Source of the DNA: Nitrosococcus halophilus Nc 4
GTDB taxonomy: Bacteria; Pseudomonadota; Gammaproteobacteria; Nitrosococcales; Nitrosococcaceae
Length of the DNA stretch: 64,000 nucleotides
NCBI RefSeq assembly: GCF_000024725.1
Contig: NC_013960.1
Location: 1,386,261 to 1,450,260, forward strand
Reading direction: 5' to 3'
Position 1 is the stretch's first letter, and every line of letters starts with the position of its first letter. This document shows positions 8,208 through 14,585 of this stretch, one piece after another. Position numbers and translations under genes: made by a program. The notes under the pieces were generated by a model. The model made no database searches. It had not been told where the DNA came from and worked only from the letters and a program-made list of their open reading frames with translations.

Positions 8208-8990
8208 CTATTCGCCGGAGTCTAAAATCAGCGGAAGCCCATCCTGGAAGGCGGCCAGAGTTCCTGAGGGGATCGGGGTCCAGGTCTCATTATCGGTGAG
8301 GGGAGTGGTGGCGATAACGGCGACTTGATCCCTTTCGGTGGTGACTTCCCGGAAGTCAACGGTCATATCCTTATCCACCAAGTGGGCATGGCCAAAGGGA
8401 TGGCGCCGAACAATATAGCTCAGTTGGGTGGAGGCATGGGCGAATAAATGCTCTCCATTGGAGAGTAGAAAATTAAAGCTGCCGTAAGTGGCGATCTCTG
8501 CTGCCGTGGTGCGCAGGGTTTGGTACAACGCCGGCAGTGAGGGCATGGCAGTGGGATAGCGGTCTTTCAATTGTTGCAGAAGGAGGCAAAAGGCTTTTTC
8601 GCTATCGGTCCCCCCCACCGGACGAAAGTCGGCCAGAAGGGGAGGCGCAAAATTTTTCAAATCACCGTTATGGGCAAAGATCCAATAGCGCCCCCAGAGT
8701 TCGCGGACAAAAGGATGGGTGTTTTCTAAACAGACTTGACCGACAGTGGCTTTACGGATGTGGGCAATCACATTGAGGGACTTAATGGGATACTCCCTGA
8801 CCAAGTGGGCCACGGGGGAGTGGGCCGCAGGCAAAATGTCCACAAAACTCCGGCATCCCTTGCCCTCGAAGAAGGCGATTCCCCAACCATCTCGGTGCTC
8901 GTCGGTGCCGCCACCACGCTGGCTAAACCCCTCGAAGGAGAAACAGATATCGGTGGGCACGTTACAATTCATTCCAAGCAGTTGGCACAT
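8208..8990 (-). CDS. Class II glutamine amidotransferase (YafJ-like)
   Basis: The 260-residue product starts MCQLLGMNCNVPTDICFSF, the YafJ type of class II glutamine amidotransferase in which Cys2 becomes the N-terminal nucleophile after Met removal. That requirement decides the start: the ATG at 8990 exposes Cys2, while the in-frame ATG two codons upstream (8996) would not. AAGG lies nine bases before the chosen codon. Ntn-hydrolase motifs follow: RDGWGIAFFEGKG, HIRKATVGQV, NTHPFV, FAHNGDL and GGTDSEKAF. It hydrolyses glutamine to ammonia, or a gamma-glutamyl compound; the acceptor pathway is unknown. It is a single gene divergent from folE. Confidence 0.88.
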   Translation of the reverse strand: MCQLLGMNCNVPTDICFSFEGFSQRGGGTDEHRDGWGIAFFEGKGCRSFVDILPAAHSPVAHLVREYPIKSLNVIAHIRKATVGQVCLENTHPFVRELWGRYWIFAHNGDLKNFAPPLLADFRPVGGTDSEKAFCLLLQQLKDRYPTAMPSLPALYQTLRTTAAEIATYGSFNFLLSNGEHLFAHASTQLSYIVRRHPFGHAHLVDKDMTVDFREVTTERDQVAVIATTPLTDNETWTPIPSGTLAAFQDGLPLILDSGE

Positions 8991-9142
8991 GGACATAAAC
9001 CTTTAGGGATGCGGCTTTGGCTTTAGACATCAAATTGGTGTAATTCTGTATACTATTAAAAAGTGGTGACAAGTGTTGTTTTAATCTTAATCATAGCGAC
9101 AATGGGAGCGCCTAGGCGTTCCCCGTAGTAGAGCGAGAGCCA

Positions 9143-9784
9143 ATGGATAAAAAATTGACCAAGGCGGTGAAGGAAGGCCACTACATTGGTAGCCTGGATG
9201 TGGAGCCGGGGGAGCACTATGACCGGGAATTTGAAGCCAGCGTGAAAAAAATTTTAACCCGCCTCGGCGAAGATCCTGACCGTGAGGGACTCAAGCGCAC
9301 GCCACAGCGGGTCGCCAAGGCCCTGGATTTCCTCACCAGTGGTTACAATATGACCGTGGAGGAGGTGGTCAGGGATGCCCTTTTTGAGGACGAGTGCGAA
9401 GAAATGGTGATTGTCAAGGATGTGGAATTCTATTCCCTCTGCGAGCATCATGTATTGCCTTTTTTCGGGCGTGCCCATGTGGGTTATTTGCCGAGGGGGC
9501 GCATTGTGGGCCTGAGTAAAATCGCCCGAGTTATTGATGTCTTCGCCCGGCGGCTGCAAGTGCAAGAGCGCCTCACTACCCAAATCGCCACCGGGCTGAT
9601 GTCGGTCCTCAATGCCCGCGGCGTGGGAGTGGTTCTGGAGGCTTGTCATTTTTGCATGGTGATGCGGGGGGTACAGAAACAAAATAGCCAGACGGTCACC
9701 AGCGCCATGTTGGGGACGTTTCGGCAGGACCCTCGAACCCGTGCAGAATTTATGGAATTGATTCGCCGTTCCTCAGGGGGTTAG
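9143..9784 (+). CDS. folE: GTP cyclohydrolase I (FolE type IA)
   Basis: The 213-residue enzyme converts GTP to 7,8-dihydroneopterin triphosphate, the first step of tetrahydrofolate (and queuosine-type deazapurine) synthesis. Zinc ligands Cys100, His103 ([20 protein letters not shown] region) and Cys171 ([11 protein letters not shown]) are all present, as in the zinc-dependent FolE of E. coli. The homodecamer-forming helices around [20 protein letters not shown] are conserved. Length is normal. The gene stands alone between a divergent amidotransferase gene and a phoU remnant, with GAGAG before the ATG. Confidence 0.96.
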   Translation: MDKKLTKAVKEGHYIGSLDVEPGEHYDREFEASVKKILTRLGEDPDREGLKRTPQRVAKALDFLTSGYNMTVEEVVRDALFEDECEEMVIVKDVEFYSLCEHHVLPFFGRAHVGYLPRGRIVGLSKIARVIDVFARRLQVQERLTTQIATGLMSVLNARGVGVVLEACHFCMVMRGVQKQNSQTVTSAMLGTFRQDPRTRAEFMELIRRSSGG

Positions 9785-9821
9785 GTTGGTTTGTTTTTGC
9801 CGGTGTCCGCTTTCCAAGTGA

Positions 9822-9986
9822 TTATTTTTCCCTATTTTCAGGCTGTCCAGTTTCTCTTTCGCCCCCTTCCCACCGGTGGCGGACATTCTTTCCCTTCACG
9901 AAGTAAATCACATATTCCGCAATGCTCTTGGAATGATCGCCAATGCGTTCCAGTGCCTTATCTTTGGGTAAGTTATTGTTTTTCAT
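9822..9986 (-). pseudogene. phoU: phoU remnant, C-terminal fragment
   Basis: A 54-codon minus-strand frame reads [18 protein letters not shown], then [19 protein letters not shown] and a short hydrophilic tail to a TAA at 9822. The piece ERIGDHxxxIAEYVIYxVKGxxVRH is the signature C-terminus of PhoU, the regulator of phosphate transport and the PhoR/PhoB system. About 180 residues that should precede it are missing: the sequence above 9986 is not PhoU-like. No pst genes lie nearby. It is most likely the end of a deleted phoU gene. Expression as a small protein cannot be excluded but is unlikely. Confidence 0.7.
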
Positions 9987-10149
9987 AGAATTGAGTGCTC
10001 ATTTCACCTGCTTTATGGCCAGCCCCCCCATTTTAAGGAATAACAAATGGAGAGGATTTAGCTCACTATCAAAGTGCCTTACCGTGTGGCTTAGGGAAGT
10101 GCATCGTAGACCATTAAGAGTAAGTCCCGATGAAAATGGCTTTATTAGC

Positions 10150-10326
10150 TTATTGTTCTCCAGTGGCAGGAGGAGGTTCATGATTCTCGGTGGAAATCGC
10201 TTCTTGTTCTTTTTCTTCCCGCCGTTGACGCAACCAATCACGGGTGGGCGCATCACGCTCAACCTGTTTCCCTACGTAGTAGCCTAGCAGGAAAAGGCCT
10301 ATTCCAATTAAGACTCGAGTCCACAT
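10150..10326 (-). CDS. Small single-span membrane protein (58 residues)
   Basis: The product starts MWTRVLIGIGLFLLGYYVGK, one transmembrane segment with a glycine-rich face, followed by a charged cytoplasmic-type helix (QVERDAPTRDWLRQRREEKE) and an acidic/proline tail ending PPPATGEQ. GGGAG lies five to six bases before the ATG, which supports real translation. I recognise no family. The layout (N-terminal anchor and short charged tail) is common among small envelope or complex-stabilising proteins. It is convergent in orientation with folE and divergent from the HMA2-like cluster, with a MITE-like repeat upstream. Confidence 0.6.
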   Translation of the reverse strand: MWTRVLIGIGLFLLGYYVGKQVERDAPTRDWLRQRREEKEQEAISTENHEPPPATGEQ

Positions 10327-10350
10327 AAAATTTCTCCCATAATGCTACTG

Positions 10351-10464
10351 TTATACCAATCCCAATAAAAAACATTCTTTATTAACCATTAACCCCCCTC
10401 ATCCTAAACTTCTCCCGCCAGGGGAGAAGGGGTAAAAGAGCGTTAATTTCTGGGATTAGTATTA
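10351..10464. repeat. MITE-like element with ATACCAATCCCA ends
   Basis: Terminal inverted repeats TATACCAATCCCA (from 10352) and TGGGATTAGTATTA (to 10464) bound 114 bases that contain an inner palindrome, CTTCTCCC-GCCA-GGGGAGAAG, at about 10413-10433. It separates the divergent 58-residue gene from the HMA2-like cluster. A related element with ATACCAATTT ends lies at 27871. Confidence 0.55.
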
Positions 10465-10527
10465 TTTGTGTCAATTTATTAATTAGTTATTAATAGCATA
10501 ACTTTGCTAAGAAAGTAGAGGATAGAG

Positions 10528-10821
10528 ATGAAGATTGCAGAAGGGGTGCGGGTCACTTCTTTTGTGCCGGGAAGGGTGCGGCTAAGGTTCCAGCTATTAA
10601 AAGGAAATACAGAGCTGGCACAAACAGTTAAAGATGAAGTGGCTTTGGTGCCAGGAATTAAACAGGTGGAGGCAAGTGAGATATCCAGCAGTATCCTGGT
10701 GGTTTATGACAAGCAGCAGATTACTTCACCGGATTCAGTACAAGCGCTAATTACCACCCTAAAAAGATTGTTTCCTGGGGTGGAATTAGGCCAATTGGAG
10801 ACATTTTTAGAATCACAATAG
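10528..10821 (+). CDS. HMA2-like domain protein (copy 1)
   Basis: The 97-residue product consists of one ferredoxin-like heavy-metal-associated type domain of the HMA2 kind: SFVPGRVRLRFQLLKGN, a helix, VPGIKQVEASEISSSILVVYD, and a second helix ending at the C-terminus. The PGRxRxR start and the SSSILVVYD strand recur in the products at 11282 and 12877 and, less exactly, in the N-terminus of the ATPase at 20905. Unlike metallochaperones it has no CxxC pair, so metal binding through the usual site is not expected. It is the first gene of a five-gene plus-strand cluster; a 146-base gap separates it from the DUF5132 gene. Role unknown; protein interaction or membrane-surface binding is a guess. 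Confidence 0.75.
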   Translation: MKIAEGVRVTSFVPGRVRLRFQLLKGNTELAQTVKDEVALVPGIKQVEASEISSSILVVYDKQQITSPDSVQALITTLKRLFPGVELGQLETFLESQ

Positions 10822-10967
10822 GGTAATTGTTTTTTCCCCTAAGGTACTCTATATACATATCTATTGAGTTGTTATGTTTGAGCCGCTAGAGGCGATAAGG
10901 TCCCTGCAGGTGAAAGCTTATTTTATTTCAAAATATTGCCCAGGAATTTTGGTGGAGAGTGAGCTAT

Positions 10968-11285
10968 ATGGCATCCATAGATGACCTCTTCAAGAGTAAT
11001 ACTGCTAAAGGTCTAGCAATTGGTATTGGGGCCTCGGTACTGGCCCCTATTGTGATCCCTGCCGTGGCAGCCGTGGTTCGACCCTTGGCAAAAGCTGCTA
11101 TTAAAACCAGCATTGTGGTTTATGAAAAGGGACGAGAAACCGTCGTTGAAATGGGGGAGGTTGTCGAAGATCTAGTTGCCGAAGCGAGGGCGGAACTTGA
11201 GGAGGGAAGCACGGTGACAGGGGAAGCAGTAGAGACCGCAGAAGAGGCCAGCTCAGGTAAAAGAACGCCTCCGGCTTCAAAATGA
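10968..11285 (+). CDS. DUF5132 family protein
   Basis: The 105-residue product matches the DUF5132 pattern: LFKSNTAKGLAIGIGASVLAP, a hydrophobic Ala/Val-rich hairpin-like stretch (IVIPAVAAVVRPLAKAAIK), YEKGRE, then an acidic amphipathic helix VVEDLVAEARAELEE and a hydrophilic tail. DUF5132 proteins are of unknown function and often neighbour HMA2-like proteins and cation P-type ATPases, as here. I favour the ATG at 10968 because family members begin just before LF(K/R); a GTG three codons upstream is possible. Its stop overlaps the next ATG as ATGA, so the two genes are translationally coupled. It probably associates with the membrane. Confidence 0.75.
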   Translation: MASIDDLFKSNTAKGLAIGIGASVLAPIVIPAVAAVVRPLAKAAIKTSIVVYEKGRETVVEMGEVVEDLVAEARAELEEGSTVTGEAVETAEEASSGKRTPPASK

Positions 11286-11758
11286 CGCCTGCTGCCGAGT
11301 TGAGTCATGGGCTTCCAGGAAGAACTAGAATTCGCATTCGCTGTAAACGGGGTGAACCGGATTATTTTTTACGGGTAGGGCAAGCCCTGGAAAAACTCTC
11401 AGTGGTCCATCAGATTAAAATCAATGATCAGAGCGGCAGTATTCTTATCCACCATACAGAGGGGGCACGGGAGCAAATCGCTCAATATGCCCAATCCACT
11501 GGCCTGTTTATTCTGGAAAATGTCCAATACCAGCAGGACCCCGTACTCCAAAAATCTGCCGCAGGATTTTCCAGTTTAGATTCAGGTTTCAACTGGGCTA
11601 CGAGTGGTCACTTTGATTTTCGCTCGGTCCTCTATGTGGTGCTCATCGTGACGGCCATCGTTCAAATTTTTCGAGGGCAAATTTTGGTACCGGCAACTAC
11701 ACTGCTTTGGTATGCCGTCGATCTCCTGAGGTCCGCCACTAGCAAACAGGGTCCCTAA
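11282..11758 (+). CDS. HMA2-like domain protein with C-terminal membrane segment (copy 2)
   Basis: The 158-residue product has an N-terminal HMA2-like domain (LPGRTRIRIRCKRGEP ... QSGSILIHHTEGA; residues about 7-80) and a C-terminal hydrophobic region, SVLYVVLIVTAIVQIFRG followed by LVPATTLLWYAVDLL, that likely forms one or two membrane helices. The link between them is polar. There is no CxxC. Overlap of four bases with the DUF5132 gene indicates coupled synthesis and suggests that the two products work together at the membrane. Confidence 0.72.
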   Translation: MTPAAELSHGLPGRTRIRIRCKRGEPDYFLRVGQALEKLSVVHQIKINDQSGSILIHHTEGAREQIAQYAQSTGLFILENVQYQQDPVLQKSAAGFSSLDSGFNWATSGHFDFRSVLYVVLIVTAIVQIFRGQILVPATTLLWYAVDLLRSATSKQGP

Positions 11759-11935
11759 GAACTAGATCTTTGGCTGGGAACAAGGTGAGGGTAACCTCAG
11801 GCTTTCAAACGATGTTGAAGCCGCCACCTTCCTAGGGTGATTACCGTCTAAGGGAGGGGATGCGCAAACGCAGGATGACGTAATTGACTACGCCAAATGA
11901 GTAACCAATCCACTATTAAATAAGGAGGATTGATC

Positions 11936-12637
11936 ATGGCTGAGGAAACGAAAAAAACCGCTTCCACCGAGGCGGAAGGGACAGCACAAGCCGGTAGAGG
12001 ATACAGCGTGGGAGCCGCCGGAACCACCGTTAAAGAGGGAGTGGTCAACAGCCTCAGGGGAATTGATGAAATTGAGACCGAGATCGTTTCCTTGGTTCGT
12101 CACACCGTGTCCAATGCGGTGACTGCCACGGGTAATGTGACTGAGGAAACGCTTACTGTCGTCAGGGATGTGGTCAAAGGGGCCGTTTCCGCTACCGAAG
12201 AAGTGGGCACGGGACTTACCATGACCACCAAGAGCGTGGCCAAAGGGGTCGTCATGGGGGTCAGCGATGTGGGGGGTGATGTACTCAAGGTAACCGATAC
12301 CACCGTCAGAGCCCTTGTTCAGGGTGCTTCCAAAGTGGGCGCCGATGTGGGGGTCGTGGCCCGGCGGGCTGTCGATGGGGTGACTGAGGCGGCCAACGAA
12401 GTCGGGGTCAATGTGATTGATGTGGTTCGGGGAGCGGCAATGGCTGCCATCGAAGCGGCCGGAGCCATTGGGAATGCTGCCGTTGCTACTGTCAAGGATA
12501 TGCTGGTTGGCGTGGTGGGAGGAGTCAAGGAGATTGCCAGTGCCGCCTTACCCAAAGGGGAGCAAGCCCAGCTTGAGGAAAGCTCGGAACAGTTGGAACC
12601 CTCCTCCCGGAAGAAGTCATCAGCGAAAGCGGGATAA
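11936..12637 (+). CDS. Protein of seven tandem 22-residue amphipathic repeats (apolipoprotein-like)
   Basis: The 233-residue product contains seven contiguous 22-residue units at residues 50-203, beginning IVSLVRHTVSNAVTAT, TLTVVRDVVKGAVSAT, LTMTTKSVAKGVVMGV, VLKVTDTTVRALVQGA, VGVVARRAVDGVTEAA, VIDVVRGAAMAAIEAA and AVATVKDMLVGVVGGV. Each has hydrophobic residues in i/i+3/i+4/i+7 spacing and often ends in Val-Gly. A weaker eighth unit precedes them. The 22-residue period with amphipathic helices recalls exchangeable apolipoproteins and some phasin or LEA-like proteins that coat lipid surfaces; the link is by pattern only. Both termini are hydrophilic; the tail is Glu/Ser/Lys rich. The start was set at ATG 11936, seven bases after AAGGAGG. 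No Cys. It lies inside the HMA2/DUF5132 cluster. Confidence 0.75.
   Translation: MAEETKKTASTEAEGTAQAGRGYSVGAAGTTVKEGVVNSLRGIDEIETEIVSLVRHTVSNAVTATGNVTEETLTVVRDVVKGAVSATEEVGTGLTMTTKSVAKGVVMGVSDVGGDVLKVTDTTVRALVQGASKVGADVGVVARRAVDGVTEAANEVGVNVIDVVRGAAMAAIEAAGAIGNAAVATVKDMLVGVVGGVKEIASAALPKGEQAQLEESSEQLEPSSRKKSSAKAG
12083..12544 (+). repeat. Seven in-frame 66-base coding repeats
   Basis: The stretch encodes seven consecutive 22-residue amphipathic units without insertions or deletions. The units are diverged at the amino-acid level, so the array is old rather than a recent slippage product. Confidence 0.75.
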
Positions 12638-12777
12638 GGTTTGCAATAGTAAATTTATGCAGTTTGTTACTCCCCCGTAGGCGGGAATCTATTGAATGCC
12701 TGAGAAAATTGGATACCCGCCTTTGCAGGGATAACGACTCCGGGTCTTTGGCGTAAGCTTTGAGAAAATAAAAACCT

Positions 12778-12801
12778 GCCCTCTCCCACCTGGGGGAGGG
12801 C
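12778..12801. repeat. GC-rich palindrome (REP-like)
   Basis: GCCCTCTCCC and GGGGGAGGGC form a ten-base stem with one mismatch around a four-base loop. No T-run follows on the plus strand, so it is a dispersed palindrome more than a clear terminator. Similar C/G-rich palindromes lie near 10413 and 40758. Confidence 0.5.
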
Positions 12802-12876
12802 AAGATTGTCATAAAAACGTAATAAGGGCCTGCTTTAATGAGCCTCGGCAGAAGGTTACTTCTTGTTGAGGTGCGT

Positions 12877-13275
12877 ATGGTTCAATACATTCATCATGTA
12901 CCTGGTCGGTTGCGGGTCAAGCTTGCTTCCCTCAAGCGGAATCCTGTTCAGGCAGCAGCCCTGAAGGCACTATTGGAAGGGTTTGAAGGGATAGGCAAAG
13001 CCGAGGTCAACCCGGTGACGGGAAGTATCCTCGTGGCCTACCATCGGGAAAGAACCCAACCCCAAGCTATTTTGCAAGCGCTTCATGATCATGGCTATTG
13101 CCGTCAATTAGTGACCATGCCCCCTGTAAGCGCTGCCTCCTCCAAACAGAAGGTGCAAACGACGGGCAAAGCGGTCGGTCAGGTAGGGGAGAAGTTTGGA
13201 AAAGCCGTTCTGGATGTGGTGGTGGAGAAAATGGTGGAGCGCTCTGCTGTGGCCTTGATCGGCGCTATCTTATAA
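12877..13275 (+). CDS. HMA2-like domain protein with amphipathic tail (copy 3)
   Basis: The 132-residue product has an N-terminal HMA2-like domain (HHVPGRLRVKLASLKRN ... NPVTGSILVAYH) and a C-terminal region rich in Lys, Val and Gly (GKAVGQVGEKFGKAVLDVVV) ending in a hydrophobic helix AVALIGAIL. The NPVxGSxLVxF/Y strand is almost identical to that in the N-terminus of the P-type ATPase at 20905-24153. I prefer the ATG at 12877, which follows GAGG by five bases and starts MVQYIHHVPGR; an in-frame ATG at 12838 would add 13 residues. No CxxC. Function unknown; membrane association is likely from the tail. Confidence 0.7.
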   Translation: MVQYIHHVPGRLRVKLASLKRNPVQAAALKALLEGFEGIGKAEVNPVTGSILVAYHRERTQPQAILQALHDHGYCRQLVTMPPVSAASSKQKVQTTGKAVGQVGEKFGKAVLDVVVEKMVERSAVALIGAIL

Positions 13276-13280
13276 GGCAG

Positions 13281-13365
13281 GTTAAGCTCCTCTTCGTGCG
13301 CATGCCTACTGATCGGGGTGGTTGGGCCGCGCTAAACCGGCCGCATTTTTTTCAAAAATTTTGCC
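13281..13365. repeat. Dispersed palindromic repeat, GTGCGC family (degenerate copy)
   Basis: CTCCTCTTCGTGCGCATG at the left and CGCATTTTTTTCAAAAATTTTGCC at the right match the two ends of the copy at 48573-48660; the middle is diverged. It separates the HMA2-like cluster from the convergent lodB-like gene. Confidence 0.6.
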
Positions 13366-13412
13366 CACTATTTCTCTCCTCTGAGGGGGCATCGATTGCA
13401 AGCTCGGTCCTT

Positions 13413-14585
13413 CTAAGGGAGAGCCTGCGAGAATGAATTCTGTTCATGCCGCGCTCGCCAAAAGGGAGAGTGGAGATATCGGGTTTCATAACGGTAATAG
13501 TGCTGCCAGGTAGGCAGATATTCCGTGAATTGCCGTTTAACGGAATCCCTATAATGGTGCAGGCTGTTCATTTCCCCGCTTTCCAGATAGCCGACAATAG
13601 CCCGCGCCGCGTGGCATCCTGAATGCATGGAAAACCCAATCCCCAATGAGGAAAGCGGATCAAAACTCGCTGCCGCATCGCCTACGGACAGCCAATTTTT
13701 TCCTACTGTTTGGTCGAGGATATGGGTGTGGGCGGGGCGCACGGTCAGCGTGGTATCTGCCGCGACGGCGGTCTGTCGCAACCGGGCATCGCTGTTTGGC
13801 GCTTGTTTCAGCAGGGATTCCCAGCAATTAAGCTTATCCTGCCCTTGTTCCCGCCATAGCCCGGCATCCGTCATCCAGGTGACGACCAGGCGGTTTTCCG
13901 GCAGGGGAGCGGAATACCACCAGCCTTCCGGTGCGCTTTCAATGACGATGTCTTTCGACCAGGGGGCCGCGGGGTTTATTTCGAAGAACCGACTTACGCC
14001 AATCAAGGCATCGTAGTGTAGGGAGGTTGCCCCTAATCTGCGGGCGATATTGGCTTTTCGCCCCGTGGCATCCACCAGGAAGCGCGCCTTCAAGGCAAAC
14101 CGCTTGCCCGATTGGTGCCGCAGGTGCAACAGATAACCCCCTTCTTCATCTTCCGCCGGAAGTATCGTTTCTACCCGGCATGAGAGATACAACTTCCCCC
14201 CCCGTAGATGGAAAGTTTCGGCCAGCATGGCATCAAAACAGCGACGATCCAACAAATAACCCTCACCCGACCAATGGCGGAGAGAATGTTGCAGCAGCGG
14301 GATATGACTCCCCCAGCAGGCTTGTACTGCAAAGCTTTCCACATATGCCGCCTGGGCAAGAAAGTGCTCTTTTATTTCCAGATAATCAAGCAGGGGCAAT
14401 AGCGCCGATGAGACATTTTCTCCCAACCGGGTGGCATGGTAGAAGGAGGATTCCACCAACGCCACCCGGTAAGCAAGCCTATGGGTGCGCAGGGCAAGGG
14501 CGCAGGCAGATCCCGCCGGCCCGCCGCCCACGATGGCCACATCCACTTCCCCGAGCAGGGGGAGACAATTCTTGTTATCTGTCAC
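13413..14585 (-). CDS. LodB-like FAD-dependent maturase of a CTQ oxidase
   Basis: The 390-residue flavoprotein has an N-terminal Rossmann FAD site (VDVAIVGGGPAGSACALALR), the ATG-type motif DATGRKANIARRLG and a C-terminal GDAAASFDPLSSLGIGFSM segment. This is the group of tryptophan-halogenase-like FAD proteins to which LodB and GoxB belong. Known members are needed to build the cysteine tryptophylquinone cofactor of their LodA/GoxA partner. The GTG start overlaps the lodA-like stop (TAGTG), so translation is coupled and one LodB per LodA synthesis is ensured. There is no separate ribosome site. Convergent with the HMA2-like cluster. Confidence 0.85.
   Translation of the reverse strand: MTDNKNCLPLLGEVDVAIVGGGPAGSACALALRTHRLAYRVALVESSFYHATRLGENVSSALLPLLDYLEIKEHFLAQAAYVESFAVQACWGSHIPLLQHSLRHWSGEGYLLDRRCFDAMLAETFHLRGGKLYLSCRVETILPAEDEEGGYLLHLRHQSGKRFALKARFLVDATGRKANIARRLGATSLHYDALIGVSRFFEINPAAPWSKDIVIESAPEGWWYSAPLPENRLVVTWMTDAGLWREQGQDKLNCWESLLKQAPNSDARLRQTAVAADTTLTVRPAHTHILDQTVGKNWLSVGDAAASFDPLSSLGIGFSMHSGCHAARAIVGYLESGEMNSLHHYRDSVKRQFTEYLPTWQHYYRYETRYLHSPFWRARHEQNSFSQALP

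Noticed and set aside
10528-13275. Metallochaperone or copper/cadmium handling role for the HMA2-like proteins
   Set aside because: None of the domains has the CxxC metal-binding pair, and the ATPase is of P2 not P1B type.
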